Shown: in pieces, positions 24,648-35,951 of the stretch
Position numbering within the stretch: the stretch's first letter is position 1
Layout of the letters: each line of letters begins with the position of its first letter
DNA from: Iris pallida
Taxonomy: Eukaryota; Streptophyta; Magnoliopsida; Asparagales; Iridaceae
Reading direction: 5' to 3'
DNA length: 64,000 nt
Assembly (NCBI GenBank): GCA_029216955.1
Contig: JANAVB010044017.1
Span: 7,360,502 to 7,424,501, forward strand
Translations under genes and position numbers: made by a program
The notes under the pieces: generated by a model
Databases searched by the model: none
What the model was told of the DNA's origin: nothing
The model's input: the letters and a program-made list of their open reading frames with translations, nothing else

Positions 24648-24825
24648 GGGGAACAATAAGGAAGGACCAGGACAGATCAATGATACAAGCATATAATCAG
24701 GACAAGAATCCAGGGATTCAGAAGATACGAGCAGAGATCAAGGGCGAATACTGATTGAGACATCTATTCGGTAAACCCTCACATATCTTGATTAACAAGA
24801 CCTGTATGGGCCACCACTTAAACCA
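24648..24825 (-). other. Element D leader with no canonical primer binding site
   Basis: On the minus strand the 5' LTR ends at 24826 and continues TGGTTTAAGTGGTGGCCCATAC. No TGGTATCAGAGC is found. The string GTGGTGGCCCAT(A/G)CAGGTC is shared with the leader of element B. The primer site was either lost by a small deletion at the LTR border or is a different tRNA complement. Confidence 0.6.
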
Positions 24826-27655
24826 TGTCATGCCCCAGAACCAGAATACTGGAGAGCGGGGGCAGACATAGCCAGCTACGTATATTGAAGTGCAACCCAC
24901 CTCGCTATACGGTCACGGCTGTCTAGATACATGAGAGCCAACAGTCTCCTATGGTCATGAACAAGCCTAGTGTCTCAATCACAAGTAAGTAAGTAAATAT
25001 TACAAGATGTTAGATCACCAAATATACAATAGTAAGGCACCCCAAACATTACATATTCAGTTGATCATGAAGCTAGTCGTTACAAAATATTAGGACTAGC
25101 AAGAGTTTTAGTCATACATGATCAACCCTAGGATCTGTCAATCATGTTACAGCCCATAGGCAGACAGTAAGTAAGTGCAATCGAGCTAAACAGGTGCTCG
25201 TCGGCTAAACGCCTCAAAAGAATATTTTACAATAAAGTGAAAGATCAAAAATAAATCCACTCGTTTCCCTGGTTACGCCTGGTCGCCACCATCGGGCTGG
25301 AAAGTCGGTAGATCCTCTGGAGCTGCTCCAAAATCTGGCCATACAAAAACAGCTGGGTCAGACCCCAAAAAGAGCAAGTGCCACAAAGGAAGCTTCACTT
25401 AGGAACTAAAACCAGCAATTAGCACAGAAGATAATAATATATAGTAAAACTGGAGAAAATATAATATCACAGGGATATACGGTAAGATAACCATGGGACC
25501 ATTCAGGTAACCAGGTTACAATCCTTAAACCAAACAAGGACCGGAATTGTAACCCTTCGTCTGAACCGAACTTGGTTTCTCCCATTTATCAGCAAGATAA
25601 TATAAGAAGTCAGAGCATGTAACAATTTATACAGGATCAAGACTATACAGATTATTCCTCATTCAATCAATTACGGCCAAGCAATGAGTACGGCTTGATA
25701 CTTTAACTAACTAGGGTTATCACAGGCCTAGTTACTAGCAAGATGCAGTGAGATTATTCCACAGCCACAAGCCCTACAGACCATCCAGGTTACCCAGGTC
25801 AAAAATTAGGGTTTGAATTCAGGTGGGTACATCGTCTAGGAAACGCATGTACACTTAGGTAGCTTGAAGGGTGCAACACATGACAGTGTTCTGGAAATGT
25901 GCCCTACCCGACGGCAGGCTACAGATCCCAGGCGCGCCCAGGTAACGGGATTGCCTGTAGCTGGAAGATCTCTTTATGACTAATGTATTAATCTAGTTAT
26001 TAGCCTTAGTCCATTTCAGTAGGTACTCCTGACCGTGGTACTCAGGAGTCCCCTCCTAGACATGATGCAAGATAGGACTGGATTATTTGTGCAAGCACAA
26101 TCGCCCACGGTGTCCGGGTTAATTATACAGGTCATGTCATGTCAGGTAGACGTCGTAACAGCATATCAAGATATATCATGTCAGGTTATCATGTCTAGAG
26201 TACTGGTCAAGAGTGCGCCACGACGGACCACTATCAGGTCATGTCATGTTCACTTGTCAGGAGTGTACCATGATGGGTCACTTTCGTGTTCAGGTATATG
26301 TGCAAGGCATCATAGTGCTAGCATTCAATCAGAAGATCCAAGTTGATCTGAGGTTACAAGGCATGAAACAATCAAGTAATAAAACATAGAATACAGTCTA
26401 TAGAAAGCCATGCGGCTCGGGCACATGCGGCCAAGGAGAGAATCCATGCGGGAGCAGCTCATGCGGCTGAGGGTGAGAACAGCCCATGCGGCAATGTTTA
26501 ATCAAAGGTGCATACGGCCAAGGAATATGAACGCATGAGGTCGGACTGGTGCGGATCCATGCGGCTCAGGGTTGCAGGATCCATGCAGCCAGGAATGACT
26601 CGGCCTCATGCGGCAGGTGGACATGCGGCTGCAGAAGCAAGAGACGCATGCAAGAGGCGCATGAAGCATGCGGCTGAAAGCAAGTGGGATTGCATACGAC
26701 TCAAGAAGTTGAGCCTCATGCGGTCAAGTAGGAAGCAGGTCTATGCGGCTAGCGGGACCAGAAGGCACATGCGGCTCAAGAGGAGCGGAGTATTATGCGG
26801 CTGGGGTCGTACGAGTTCCATACGGCTCTCAAAAAGTGGGCCCATATACGGCTAGAAGAATAAGAGTCTCATACGGCTGATGGAAATGAATCCATGCGGC
26901 TCAGAATGAGACTCAGCCTATGCGGCCAAGAGAGGAAGTAGGCTTATGCGGCTAGATGAACAAGAGCCTCATGCGGCTCAAAGTACTTCCAGTCATGCGG
27001 CTGAAGAGAACACTTGTCGCATAAAATATTCATGCGGTCAAGTCAAGCACAGTTCATCTTCTCCAAAATTCCGAGAAGAAGAATACCATGGGAGCCAAGT
27101 TCTCAAGCTCCATAACTCCTTATCCGGAGTCCAAATCCGAACTTCCATAGGTCAAAATGGGGTAGAACGAAATCCTCTACAACATGGAACCATCAAAACT
27201 CAAAAATAACAAGGTTAAGTAGATCAAAACTCAAGAATTTTGAAAATAAAGTAAACTTATATCTATAAGAATCTAGCCATGGAAAGTGGAATGCCAAGTT
27301 TTAAAGTAAGTTAAAATGCTGTAAGGAAGAGAATGAGGCAATAAAATTGGAGTTTCTCCATAAAGCAAGTTGCACTTGCCTAGGCCTCTCTCTCTCTGGT
27401 AGGTGAAGAAGTAATGGAGGAAAGAAGAAGAAGAGTAATGAAGAGAGAGAAGGAAGTGGGGGTTAATAAATGGTAGTGGTGGTGGTAGGTAGGGGGTTCA
27501 CCCATAGTTCATAATGAACCAAAGCAAACTGAGCCAAGCCGAACCAACCCAAGAATAAACCAAGCCATGAAGAAAACTAAGCAAGGAATCATGCAATACA
27601 AGATAAAATATGTACACGTATTCCAAAATACGTAATACGAACCACAGGCATTACA
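24826..27655 (-). repeat. Element D LTR (5' LTR in element orientation)
   Basis: Begins TGTCATGCCCCAG and ends GCATTACA. The ATGCGG array is at about 26405-27035. Eleven bases present at about 17091-17101 in the other copy are missing here. Confidence 0.93.
26405..27035. repeat. Irregular ATGCGG(C) motif array in the right D LTR
   Basis: Same array as 18586-19215. Several words that are ATACGG or ATGCGA in one copy are ATGCGG in the other, so both LTRs descend from a richer array. Confidence 0.9.
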
Positions 27656-28700
27656 CAAACATACAGGAAATCATATAATGCCGCCCATGATAGCAAGTGG
27701 ATCTTTGGTCGAGCTTCGCAAAGGACCGGGTCAGGCGTCCGTAACAACTTCAATAAGCATCCTCACGATGCGGGAGGATCTGGTGTGCCATGGTGTCAGA
27801 ATACGTTCGGGTATCGGGGGCCTCACCCCGACGTACGGTGCCATCGTTGTGGCAAGATGGGACATCTGGCAGTCGATTGCCAAGAAGGATGCTTCAAGTG
27901 TGGCCATCTAGGTCATAAGGCAATAGATTGTCGAATGGAGAGGGCGAACCAATATCTACCAAGGAACGTCCATAATCAAAACAGGGTACCTCCCGCCCAT
28001 GGCACAAACGCAGTGCCCGAGAACCCACAAAATTGCCAAGGGGCGCAAGGCCGAGTCTATGCACTGACTCGGGACAAAGCATTCACGTTCGACACTGTCA
28101 TGATAGGTATATTACTATATAAAAATATGCCTGCTAGAGTACTGTTCGATTCAGGTGCTACGTATAGTTTCATATCTGTCGACTTTGTAGAAGAGAATAA
28201 ATTACCCATGCAATTTTTAGATATGAATCTTAGCGTTAGCACTCCATCGGGAGTATATATGCCTGCCACTAAAATTTGTAGGGATGGTTACATCTGTATC
28301 GGGGAGAAAAATCCATTCTTGGAAGTTATCGTCCTCGACATCAAGGAGTACGATATAATCCTCGGCATGGATTTGTTGGGTGCATGCCACGCAACGATCG
28401 AGTGCTCGAAGAAGAGAGTTGTGTTCTGCCTTTCGGGCGAAATCGAGTTCTCCTATTCGTGCAGAGCAGCATCAAAGACAGCAATGATGATATCGGCTGT
28501 TTCGATAAGACGTATGTTGCATTCTGGTTGCAGCGGGTACCTAGCATCAATTTGAGACACGAGAACGAAGATTGCAAGCACGGCCCATACTGAAGTCATG
28601 GCAAAATTTTCTGATGTGTTTCCAGACGAGTTGCCAGGAATGCTGTCGGATCGAGAGATAGAATTCAGCATCGATACCCTTTCGTAACCAGTCCGATATT
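27656..28700 (+). pseudogene. Element C gag C-terminus (two zinc knuckles) and protease
   Basis: The frame resumes in phase after element D. It holds two CCHC knuckles in tandem, CHRCGKMGHLAVDC and CFKCGHLGHKAIDC (from about 27839), which bind genomic RNA. The protease active site LFDSGATYSFI is at about 28144, and YDIILGMDLLG follows. The frame ends with TGA at 28553-28555. The linker to RT ([10 protein letters not shown]) is in the region after it, with a TAA and a frame change near 28684. Confidence 0.92.
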
Positions 28701-28716
28701 CAAAGTACCCTATCGA

Positions 28717-29684
28717 ATGGCGCCGGCAGAGCTAAAGGAACTGAAAGCACAACTACAAGAGTTGCTAGATCGCGGATATATTTGCCCTAGTATCTTCCCG
28801 TGGGGTGCTCCAGTGTTATTTGTAAGGAAGAAGGATGGATCGATGCGACTGTGCATCGACTATCGGGAACTTAACAAAGCCACGGTACGAAACAAGTACC
28901 CGTTGCCAATGATAGACGATTTTTTTGACCAGTTGCAAAGGACGACGATATTTTCCAAGAATGATCTTCGCTCTGGCTACCATCAATTTAAGATCAAGTC
29001 CGAGGACGTGCCGAAGTTCGCCTTCCAAACTCAATATGGTCACTACGAATTTCTAGTCATGCCTTTCGGCTTGACAAGTGCTTCTGCCGCTTTCATAGAT
29101 CTGATGAACCGGGTGTTCCGATCGTTCATAGATAAATTTGTCGTCGTATTTATCGATGACATTCTTATATATTCAAAAAGCAAGGACGAGCACGTGGAGC
29201 ACTTTAAGACGGTACTACAGACTATGCGTGAACACTAACTTTATGCCAAGTTAAGTAAATATGAGTTCTGGATGAGCAGCGTGACATTCCTTGGGCACGT
29301 TGTTTCAGCTGAAGGCGTCGTGGTGGATCCAAAGAAAATTGAAGCGATAGTTGAATGGAAGTGGCCTACCTCGGCAGGCGACATCCGAAGTTTTCTCGGC
29401 TTGGCATGCTACTATTGAAGATTTATGAAAGACTTTACCCAGATTGTGCCGCCTCTGACTCGCCTCACCCAAAAGGGAGTCGCATTCGAGTAGAACGACG
29501 CCTGTGAATCTAGCTTTCAGGAGTTAAAGAAATGGCTCATCTCAGCTCCAATCCTTGCACTTTCGGACAGACCAGAAGGGTTTCAAATATTTAGCAATGC
29601 ATCACGAACTGGTTTGGGATGCGTGCGTATGCAAAGGGATAAGGTAATTTTGTTTGCATCGAGATAATTGAAGCAACACGAAAA
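28717..29684 (+). pseudogene. Element C reverse transcriptase and start of RNase H
   Basis: From [13 protein letters not shown] the RT has [49 protein letters not shown] and the catalytic [16 protein letters not shown] at 29236-29238 interrupts it, but the same frame runs on through [10 protein letters not shown] and FLGLACYY. It has further stops at about 29416 and 29491, and reaches the RNase H start (ILALSDRPEGF). Element E enters after 29684. The usual RNase H Asp in the YCDAS position is Asn here (FSNAS). Confidence 0.92.
29680..29684. repeat. Target site duplication of element E, left copy
   Basis: GAAAA directly before TGTTTGCC. The right copy is TAAAA at 42099-42103, with one change. 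The C reading frame joins cleanly across them. Confidence 0.75.
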
Positions 29685-30549
29685 TGTTTGCCATAAAAAT
29701 TAACAATAGGTATTACAGAACAGTGGAATTGATTGCAAACTCGCTTGTACATAGAAGAGCCTAGAAAGAAAGCCTAGGAAACAATCTAAGTATAATTATT
29801 TAGTTTTGATTCTGGCGGATGACAGTAGAGGCATGGGAAAGTGCTATCAACTCTGCCTTACTCCGGGGACTATCTGATGCAGTCTCTAGCTCGTGAAGAT
29901 ATTATTTTTTTCTTGAAGGTTGCCAGCCTTTTGTAGGGGTGTGTCACCCTGCTATTTATAATAGGATAGATTTTGAGCCGCATAGACGGCTTGCGGCCAC
30001 ATGGCTGATTAGCATGCGAAGACCCGCTCTTGGGCTGCCATCTGTCGGTTTGTTAGGATTTTGTTGCAATAAATCTGGTTGGTTAAGGAATTGGTCAGAT
30101 TGCCACGTGTTTCGTTGCGTATATCATTCTCAGTCTTCGATCATGCGGGGTCACATGAGAAGCATGCGGCCTGAATCACAATTACTCCCGTCTGCATGAA
30201 GTTATGGAAATTTTGGGGCCGTATAATCTGGGCTGCATAAGTGTTATGTGGCCTAGATGATACTCTTCTGGCCGCATGGAGGCGTACGGACCCTGCTTTT
30301 GGGTGACGTCCCATGTCTTATCTTTCTTGTCGAAGTGTCAGAACTGTCATGTTTTGTCAGGACTTGTCAGCTTTATCAGTCAAACTGCTCCTCCTTGGTC
30401 GCATATTTTCCTTCTGCAGCTGTTCGTCGATGGATCGCATATGTCTTTGAACAGTCATACGGCTTTTCTTCATGTGGACCTGTTTGGCCCAAGGTACCTA
30501 TGCAGTAATTTGTAATCCGCATGAACTCCATATTTTTCATGTTTCTACA
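29685..30549 (-). repeat. Element E 3' LTR (865 bp, complete)
   Basis: Read on the minus strand it starts TGTAGAAACATGAAAAATATGG (from 30549) and ends ATGGCAAACA at 29685. The part 29867-30549 is shared with the other LTR; 29685-29866 is not. It carries many ATGCGG, GCCGCAT and GCGGC words in both directions. Confidence 0.85.
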
Positions 30550-30814
30550 AGACCCCATTCAAAGTTTCTAAATTGCAAATTTGGAATACTTTGAATAAGA
30601 AGCATAAAAAATATGCCAGGCCGTAGGGAGTCTTCAAGTTGCAGGAAGTGGTTCTCGAACTTGAGTCACAGAGAAATACTGAGCCGCAGGGGGATCCTGA
30701 GTCACAGAACAAATCTTGAGTTGTAGGGACATTTTGAGTAAGAGAGTCTGCCAGCTGTCACTGCTGCATTTAATTCTCCTGACTCGATTGTGGATCTATT
30801 TTCGAGATGAAGCT

Positions 30815-30955
30815 GACGGTTACTGGAGATAAAGTTCCCAAACGTCGACTCTATCTTTAATGATCTCGAAACCAAAGAGACGCTCGACGGTTACTAGGGA
30901 TAAAGTCCCCAAACGTCATCCCCATCTTTAATGATCTCGAGAATCAAAGAGTCTC
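30815..30955. repeat. 71-bp tandem duplication upstream of the antisense TATA box
   Basis: GACGGTTACT(G/A)G(A/G)GATAAAGT starts at 30815 and again at 30886. Both units run through TTTAATGATCTCGA. They end directly before the TATA box at 30969, where a promoter would have upstream elements. Confidence 0.85.
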
Positions 30956-30968
30956 TCTTCAGCAACTC

Positions 30969-30976
30969 TATAAATA
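30969..30976 (+). promoter_or_regulatory. TATA box of an antisense unit in element E
   Basis: TATAAATA lies 68 bases before the ATG at 31044, with a CT-rich leader (TCTTTCCTCTTTCACC) between them. It points opposite to element E transcription. Confidence 0.5.
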
Positions 30977-31043
30977 TGAGTCATTCAGAGAGAGTCTTTC
31001 CTCTTTCACCTTATCCTCTTTTGACTTCATCATACTTTCTGAT

Positions 31044-31921
31044 ATGGCTCCAAAAGCTTCAAGTCGATTGGTACGGCGGCCAAAGGGGAGAGACTTGCTT
31101 CCCTGTTGAGAGCGGTAGATACTCCTTCCATTTATTTCGATGTGCAACCTTCTTCCAAGGGTAAGGATGGTGAGCAGATGAGACTGAAATTTCGTGCGCG
31201 AGGCTGTCATATACTGCATCTACTATAAACTTGGTCGATGTATGTCCGATCTCGGCTGGACCACATGTGTTCTATACGATAGGGCTGCACAGACTGAGTC
31301 GTATAACCGCTGCTTATTCGAACTTTGAACTGGCTGAGTGCCTCAAGATGAATCTGTATGAACTTTTCACGATTGAGCCGTATAGGTGTCGCATGAGCAC
31401 TTTATGATTGGGTCGCATGAATACTGTAAGATTGGGTCGTATGATCGCCCTGTGACTGATTGGGCTGCATGAGTTTTTCATAACTGAGCCGCATGATAAT
31501 GTCTGAGCCGTATAAATGCTGCATGAGTGCTGTATGACGCCGACCTCATAACTGTGGACTGTATGAGTTCTATTTTGGTTGCGTCGTCCTAGGCCGTATA
31601 ACAGAGTTCTTTGTTTTTATATGACTATCTTCTTTTCTTTTGATTTCTGTAGCATCCGTATCGAAGGCTGAGACCATTGCGAAGGAAGAGGTGATGCCTT
31701 CTTCTATCAAATAAGAGTCAATGTTTGTTAAAGTTGAGGTGAAAGAAGAGCTGGCGTCCATCGGGGAGGGGATTGCTCTCAAGGAGGAGTCCAAGTCTTA
31801 GGGTAGTAGTATTGGGAGTTCTGACCCTCCTGCCCCCGCCGAAGACTCCGGTCAGATAGATCTTGCATATGCAAAATGGCTAAGGAAATGGTATATGCCT
31901 CAGCACGGCTATGATCCTTGA
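31044..31921 (+). pseudogene. Candidate antisense two-exon ORF of element E (degenerate)
   Basis: I do not recognise the protein. An ATG at 31044 opens MAPKASSRLVRRPKGRDLLP. After a frame change near 31104 the sequence reads as RAVDTPSIYFDVQPSSKGK up to about 31225. The middle (31260-31560) is non-coding and full of GAGCCGCATGA words. A 3' splice-site-like TTTTGATTTCTGTAG ends at 31652. A second frame follows, with an acid/Lys-rich composition (KAETIAKEEVMPSS, VKVEVKEELASIG) and LAYAKWLRKWYMPQHGYDP before TGA at 31919-31921. Two stops interrupt exon 2. Antisense extra ORFs in this position are known in plant Tat elements, which supports the reading, but all parts here are degenerate. Confidence 0.5.
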
Positions 31922-32042
31922 CTGTAGGGATCTATGGGCTACCATGTACTAGACGTTCGTATCCGCTTTTGTACTTTCGTCGGTCTATGGCTGTAACCTT
32001 CATTTTGCTTCTTTTGTAGTCCTATGAATGTAACTAATTTTG

Positions 32043-32048
32043 AATAAA
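32043..32048 (+). terminator. Polyadenylation signal candidate of the antisense unit
   Basis: AATAAA lies 122 bases after the antisense stop codon, in a T-rich stretch with TGTAA words upstream (TTTTGTAGTCCTATGAATGTAAC), like plant 3' ends. Confidence 0.45.
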
Positions 32049-32148
32049 CAGGGTATGCTCACCCCATTTTATTTGTGGTATTTTGTGGTGCTTGTACTAG
32101 AGGGCCTAATACAGCATTTGTAAATGACATCCTACTGGGGGATTTTTG

Positions 32149-32680
32149 TGGACCAATTGCCCTTTTGTGCATCAGAAAATGCGAGCAAATAGATTTGAAT
32201 GATATTTTGTGGACCTACTACTCTTTGGTACACCGATGGTGTGAGTAATAGATTTGGAAAAAAAATTTATGGACTTATCATCATTTTTGTGTACTGGCGA
32301 TACGAGTACTGATAATAAGTGGAGAGGAAACTAACGTATTTACTCAGAGGGAATGAGAACATGGTAAATACGGGTCAAAACAAAGCCTTTATACTCAGAG
32401 GTAATGAGGACATATTTGGGGTAGGCATGATAGGGATACACAGAACAACTCAGAGGTGCTATCAACGTGGAAGTTATATGCATTGGGTGATTTATTTGTG
32501 ATGGACGGAAAAACAACTCAGAGGTAATATGGACATGGTTGCTTTTTTCCATTGGAGAGTTTTATGGACCTATTACCCTTTTTGTGCACTGACAGTATGA
32601 GCAATAGATTAGGATAAGTTGTGTGGACCTATTACTCTTCTGCGCACCGGTGGTACGGGCAATAGATTTTGAGGAAGATT
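32149..32680. repeat. Imperfect ~60-bp repeats, two clusters
   Basis: TGGACCTATTACTCTT..TGTGCACCG..GGTACGAGCAATAGATT recurs with starts at 32149, 32210, 32270, and again at 32565 and 32624. Between the clusters, ACTCAGAGG(T/G)AATGAG recurs about four times. No coding sequence is seen. Confidence 0.8.
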
Positions 32681-32879
32681 CTTGGTGGTAGAAAAGCTAT
32701 GACCAGGGGGTACATAGATACGACCAAGAGAATTCATTCGAAACAATCAGAGAGTAAGTTCAGTGGTACCTGAGGGTACGTAACTCAACAATCTGGGAGA
32801 TTTGAAGTCAGAGTGTAAGTTCAGCAATATATAACTTACAATCTGAGAGATCGTTGGAAAGTGTCATTTAGACATAGTA

Positions 32880-34696
32880 TTTCTTGAAGAACTTGCCGTT
32901 GATGGGCATCATGAGCAAGTCTTTATTTTGTTTTGTGAGATTGTACGCACTGTTGGAGAATACGGTCTCGATGACGAACGGACCCTCCTACTTAGGCTGA
33001 ATTTGTTGGCGGTCTTGTGAGTCATGACCATTGGTCTGCGAATGGCCAAGACAAGATCGTCCACATGGAATATCCTCTGTTTGACTTTCTTGTTGAAAGC
33101 CCGAGAGATGCGCGCTTAGTAGAGCTTCATGCTTTGTTGAGCCTGTAAACGCTTCTCATCTAATGCTTCTAACTCCTATAGCCATCGGCGGTAGTTATCG
33201 TCTACCATTAACAGGTAGGTGAGGGCCACTCGAAGTGAAGGGATCTGAGTTTCCAATGGAAGGACTGCCTTACTCCCATAGGCTAGGAAGAACGGTGTAT
33301 TTCCTGTAGCCATCCGAATCATCGTCCGATACGCCCATAGGCACTCACCAAACTTTTCATTCCAGTCGCGTTTGTTTGTAGACACGAACTTTTTGAGGAG
33401 CTTGATTATGTTTTTGTTGAATGCTTCAGCCAGACCATTGGCCTAAGGGTTATATGCTGTCGAGGCCATGTTCTGGATCCGATTATTATCAAAAAATCGA
33501 TAGAAAGCGTGGCTTGCAAAATACGGACCATTGTTATAGACAATCCTCCGAGGCAGTCCAAAACGGTAGATGACATGATATTTTATGAAGCTAATCACGT
33601 TCGATGTCTTAACCTCTGCCAACGGAACAGCTTTCGCCCATTTGGAGAAGTAATCGGTAATTGCAAGTATGAACCGATGCCCTCTAGACGACGGCGGGGT
33701 GATTGGCCCAATAACGTCCATTCTCCATGCTTCGAATGGACAAGAGGCCACTGTCGGGTGCAAGAATTCAGATAGCAAATGTATAAAATTTGCATGGATC
33801 TGGCAAGCCTTGCACTTCTTTACATAATCAACTGCATCTGCGACCATTATGGGCCAGTAATAACCCATCCAGCGAAGACGATCTTGTAATTTTGGGCCAA
33901 GTTGGTGAGCCCCACAAGTACCGTCATGAGCTTCATGCAGGGCTTCTTTGGCTTCTGCACTTGACAGGCATCTTAGTAGTAGCCCGTCATAGGATCGTCG
34001 ATATAATATTTTCGTCTCCGTATCATAGAAGAATCTGAGGGAGCGTCTTCTGATTGAGGTAGCTTCCTTCACATTCTCTGGCAGAATTCTATTGACCGTA
34101 AAATCGATAAGAGGGCGTCTCCAGTCTTGTATGTCGTTGCTTATCTGGGCAGAGCAACTCATACCCAATTGAAGATTGTTCCTAGGACAGACCAGTTCAT
34201 GGCCTATTACGTCGACTAGATGATGTACATTATTTAGGAGTGCCAAGGAAGCGACGAGACCAGCCAGGGCAACGGCTTCGATATTTTGAAGTCTAGGAAC
34301 GAGCTCCATAAAGAACCCCTCCAAGGTTGTAATGATGGCCACTGCGGTCTGATAATAGGAAATCAGGTCCTCATTGCGAACCTCGTATGAACCTCGAATT
34401 TGGTTAACAACCAACTGTGAGTCACCATAAGCTTCCAGGTGTCTAATTCCTACTTCTTTTGCGAGTTGGAGTCTAATAACTAGAGCATTATATTCGGATA
34501 CATTGTTCGAACAAGGTTCTGTAAGAGAATACGCCTGATTGACTACAAGTTCAGAGGGAGAAATTAATACCACCCCGACTCCAGCGACGATATCACCTTG
34601 TGGTCCCGTTCTTGAAGCACCGTCAAAAAACATCCGCCAAATAGCGTCGTGCGAAGTCATATTCGAGGCGAAGACTTCATCAAGAATTTTTTTCAT
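32880..34696 (-). pseudogene. Element E second (archaeal-type) RNase H and integrase
   Basis: The 417-residue frame 34696-33443 starts with the second RNase H (about residues 20-115): WRMFFDGASRTGPQGD, NNVSEYNALVIRL and EAYGDSQLVVNQI supply its acidic residues. The integrase follows: HEAHDGTCGAHQLGPKL and CKACQIH form the HHCC site, MDVIGPITPPSSRGH gives the first Asp. The second catalytic Asp, normally in SDNG, is Asn here (YNNGPYF). After a TAG, GLAEAFNKNIIKLL gives the Glu, and 33385-33176 carries WAYRTMIRMATGNTPF. The domain decays near 32880. Confidence 0.92.
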
Positions 34697-35951
34697 AAAT
34701 TTTGGATGTTTCTGAGCTTGGATGGGCTGCTAGGAAGTCAGCCAGGGCTTGACCCTTGATTGCTTTCTGCGAAACAAAAACCATGTCATAAGGGGATAGT
34801 AGTATGGCCCAGGTGGCAAGACGAGAACTGAGTGCGCCAGGCTTGGTCATGAAAACCCTGAGGGGATTGACTCGTGAAATCACATGTATGGTCTGTCCGG
34901 TCACATAGTGTCGTGTTTTCTGAATGGCAAACACTAGGGCAAGGCACTCCTTCTCCACGACAGTATACATATGTTCAGGTCCTACCATCATCCGGCTGAG
35001 ATAGTAAATGGCTTGTTTATGTCCCGCATCATTATTCTGGGCTAGCAGAGCGCTAAAGGAATGTTCCATCGCCCGTATATAGAGCAGGAAGGGCTTTTCG
35101 TCGACTGGGGCTACCAGAACTGGCGGATTCATCAGGTACTCCTTAATATCATCAAAGGCACGCTGACATTCTTCGTTCCATACAAAAGAGACACCTTTCC
35201 TCATGAGTTGAGTGAAGGGTTGGCATCGCCTGGAGAGGTTAGATATAAACCTCCTGATATAGGCTAGTCTTCCCTGAAGGTCGCGGAGTTCACGAAGGTT
35301 ATTTGGTGGGTTCATCTCCAGGATTGCTTTTGTTTTGTCGGGATCTATGTGAATGCCCTAGGAAGTAATGACAAAGCCCAAGAACTTTCCACTGGACACC
35401 CTCAGAAAGGACTTGGTGGGATTCATCTTCAGGTTGTGTTCCCGTATAAGGTCGAACATTGTTCTCATGTCACGTAAATGATCATTTTTTGAGCGGCTCA
35501 TGACGGCGATGTCATCTACGTCCACCGTCTTGTGCAAATGATCTCTGAAGAAGGCACTCATGGCTCGTTGATATGTTGTACCGGCATTCTTCAAGCCAAA
35601 GGACATGACTGTATAATAATATACGCCGATCGACGTTCGAAATGATGTATGCTTCTCGTCATCGGAAGCCATCTTGATTTGATAGTATCCCGAAAAACCA
35701 TCCATAAAGGACATGCGCTCGAAGCCGCACGTATTATCAATCATTATATCGGTGATCGGAAGAGGGAATTCATCCTTAGGGCATACCGCATTCAGATTGT
35801 AGAAATCGATGCAGATTTAGATTTTCTCGTTCTTCTTGATGACTGGCACTATATTGGCTACCCAGTCTGGGTGCTGCTCTTCACGGATGAAACCGCTAGC
35901 TATAAGCTTATTTACTTCCGTCTCGATAGAATTCATGATGTCTGGGCGAAA
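34680..35951 (-). pseudogene. Element E reverse transcriptase and first RNase H
   Basis: The minus strand from 35951 gives HPDWVANIVPVIKKN, then FPLPITDIMID, MDGFSGYYQIKMA, VMSFGLKNAGTTYQRAM and DVDDIAVMSRS at the catalytic site, which is usually YVDDI. FLRVSSGKFLGFVI follows. The 35315-34680 frame adds LQGRLAYIRRFISNLSRR, KPFLLYIRAMEHSFSALLAQ and the RNase H end. Several stops, for example at about 35820 and 35358, inactivate it. Confidence 0.9.

Larger units (their letters stand above)
16981..27655 (-). mobile_element. Element D: Tekay/Del retrotransposon nested in C gag
   Basis: LTRs of 2849 bp (16981-19829) and 2830 bp (24826-27655) start TGTCA(C/T)GC(T/C)CCAG and end GCATTACA. They flank a minus-strand internal region with gag, protease, RT, RNase H, integrase and chromodomain. 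The flanks CAGAC (16976-16980) and CAAAC (27656-27660) are a 5-bp duplication with one change. The LTRs differ by about seven bases and one 11-bp indel over the first 185 bases. Coding frames hold several stops, so the copy is defective. Confidence 0.95.
30550..32879. other. Element E 3' region between integrase and 3' LTR
   Basis: About 2.3 kb without a sense frame. From the 3' LTR outward on the plus strand it holds GAGCCGCAGG and GAGTCACAG words, a 71-bp duplication, an antisense unit (30969-32048), many GAGCCGCATGA words (31260-31560), and about 60-bp imperfect repeats (32149-32330 and 32565-32680). Confidence 0.75.

Noticed and set aside
29685..29866. Separate 182-bp insertion beside the E LTR
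   Set aside because: It has no duplication of its own, ends in CA at the E target duplication, and is better explained as the true LTR end that the other LTR lost.
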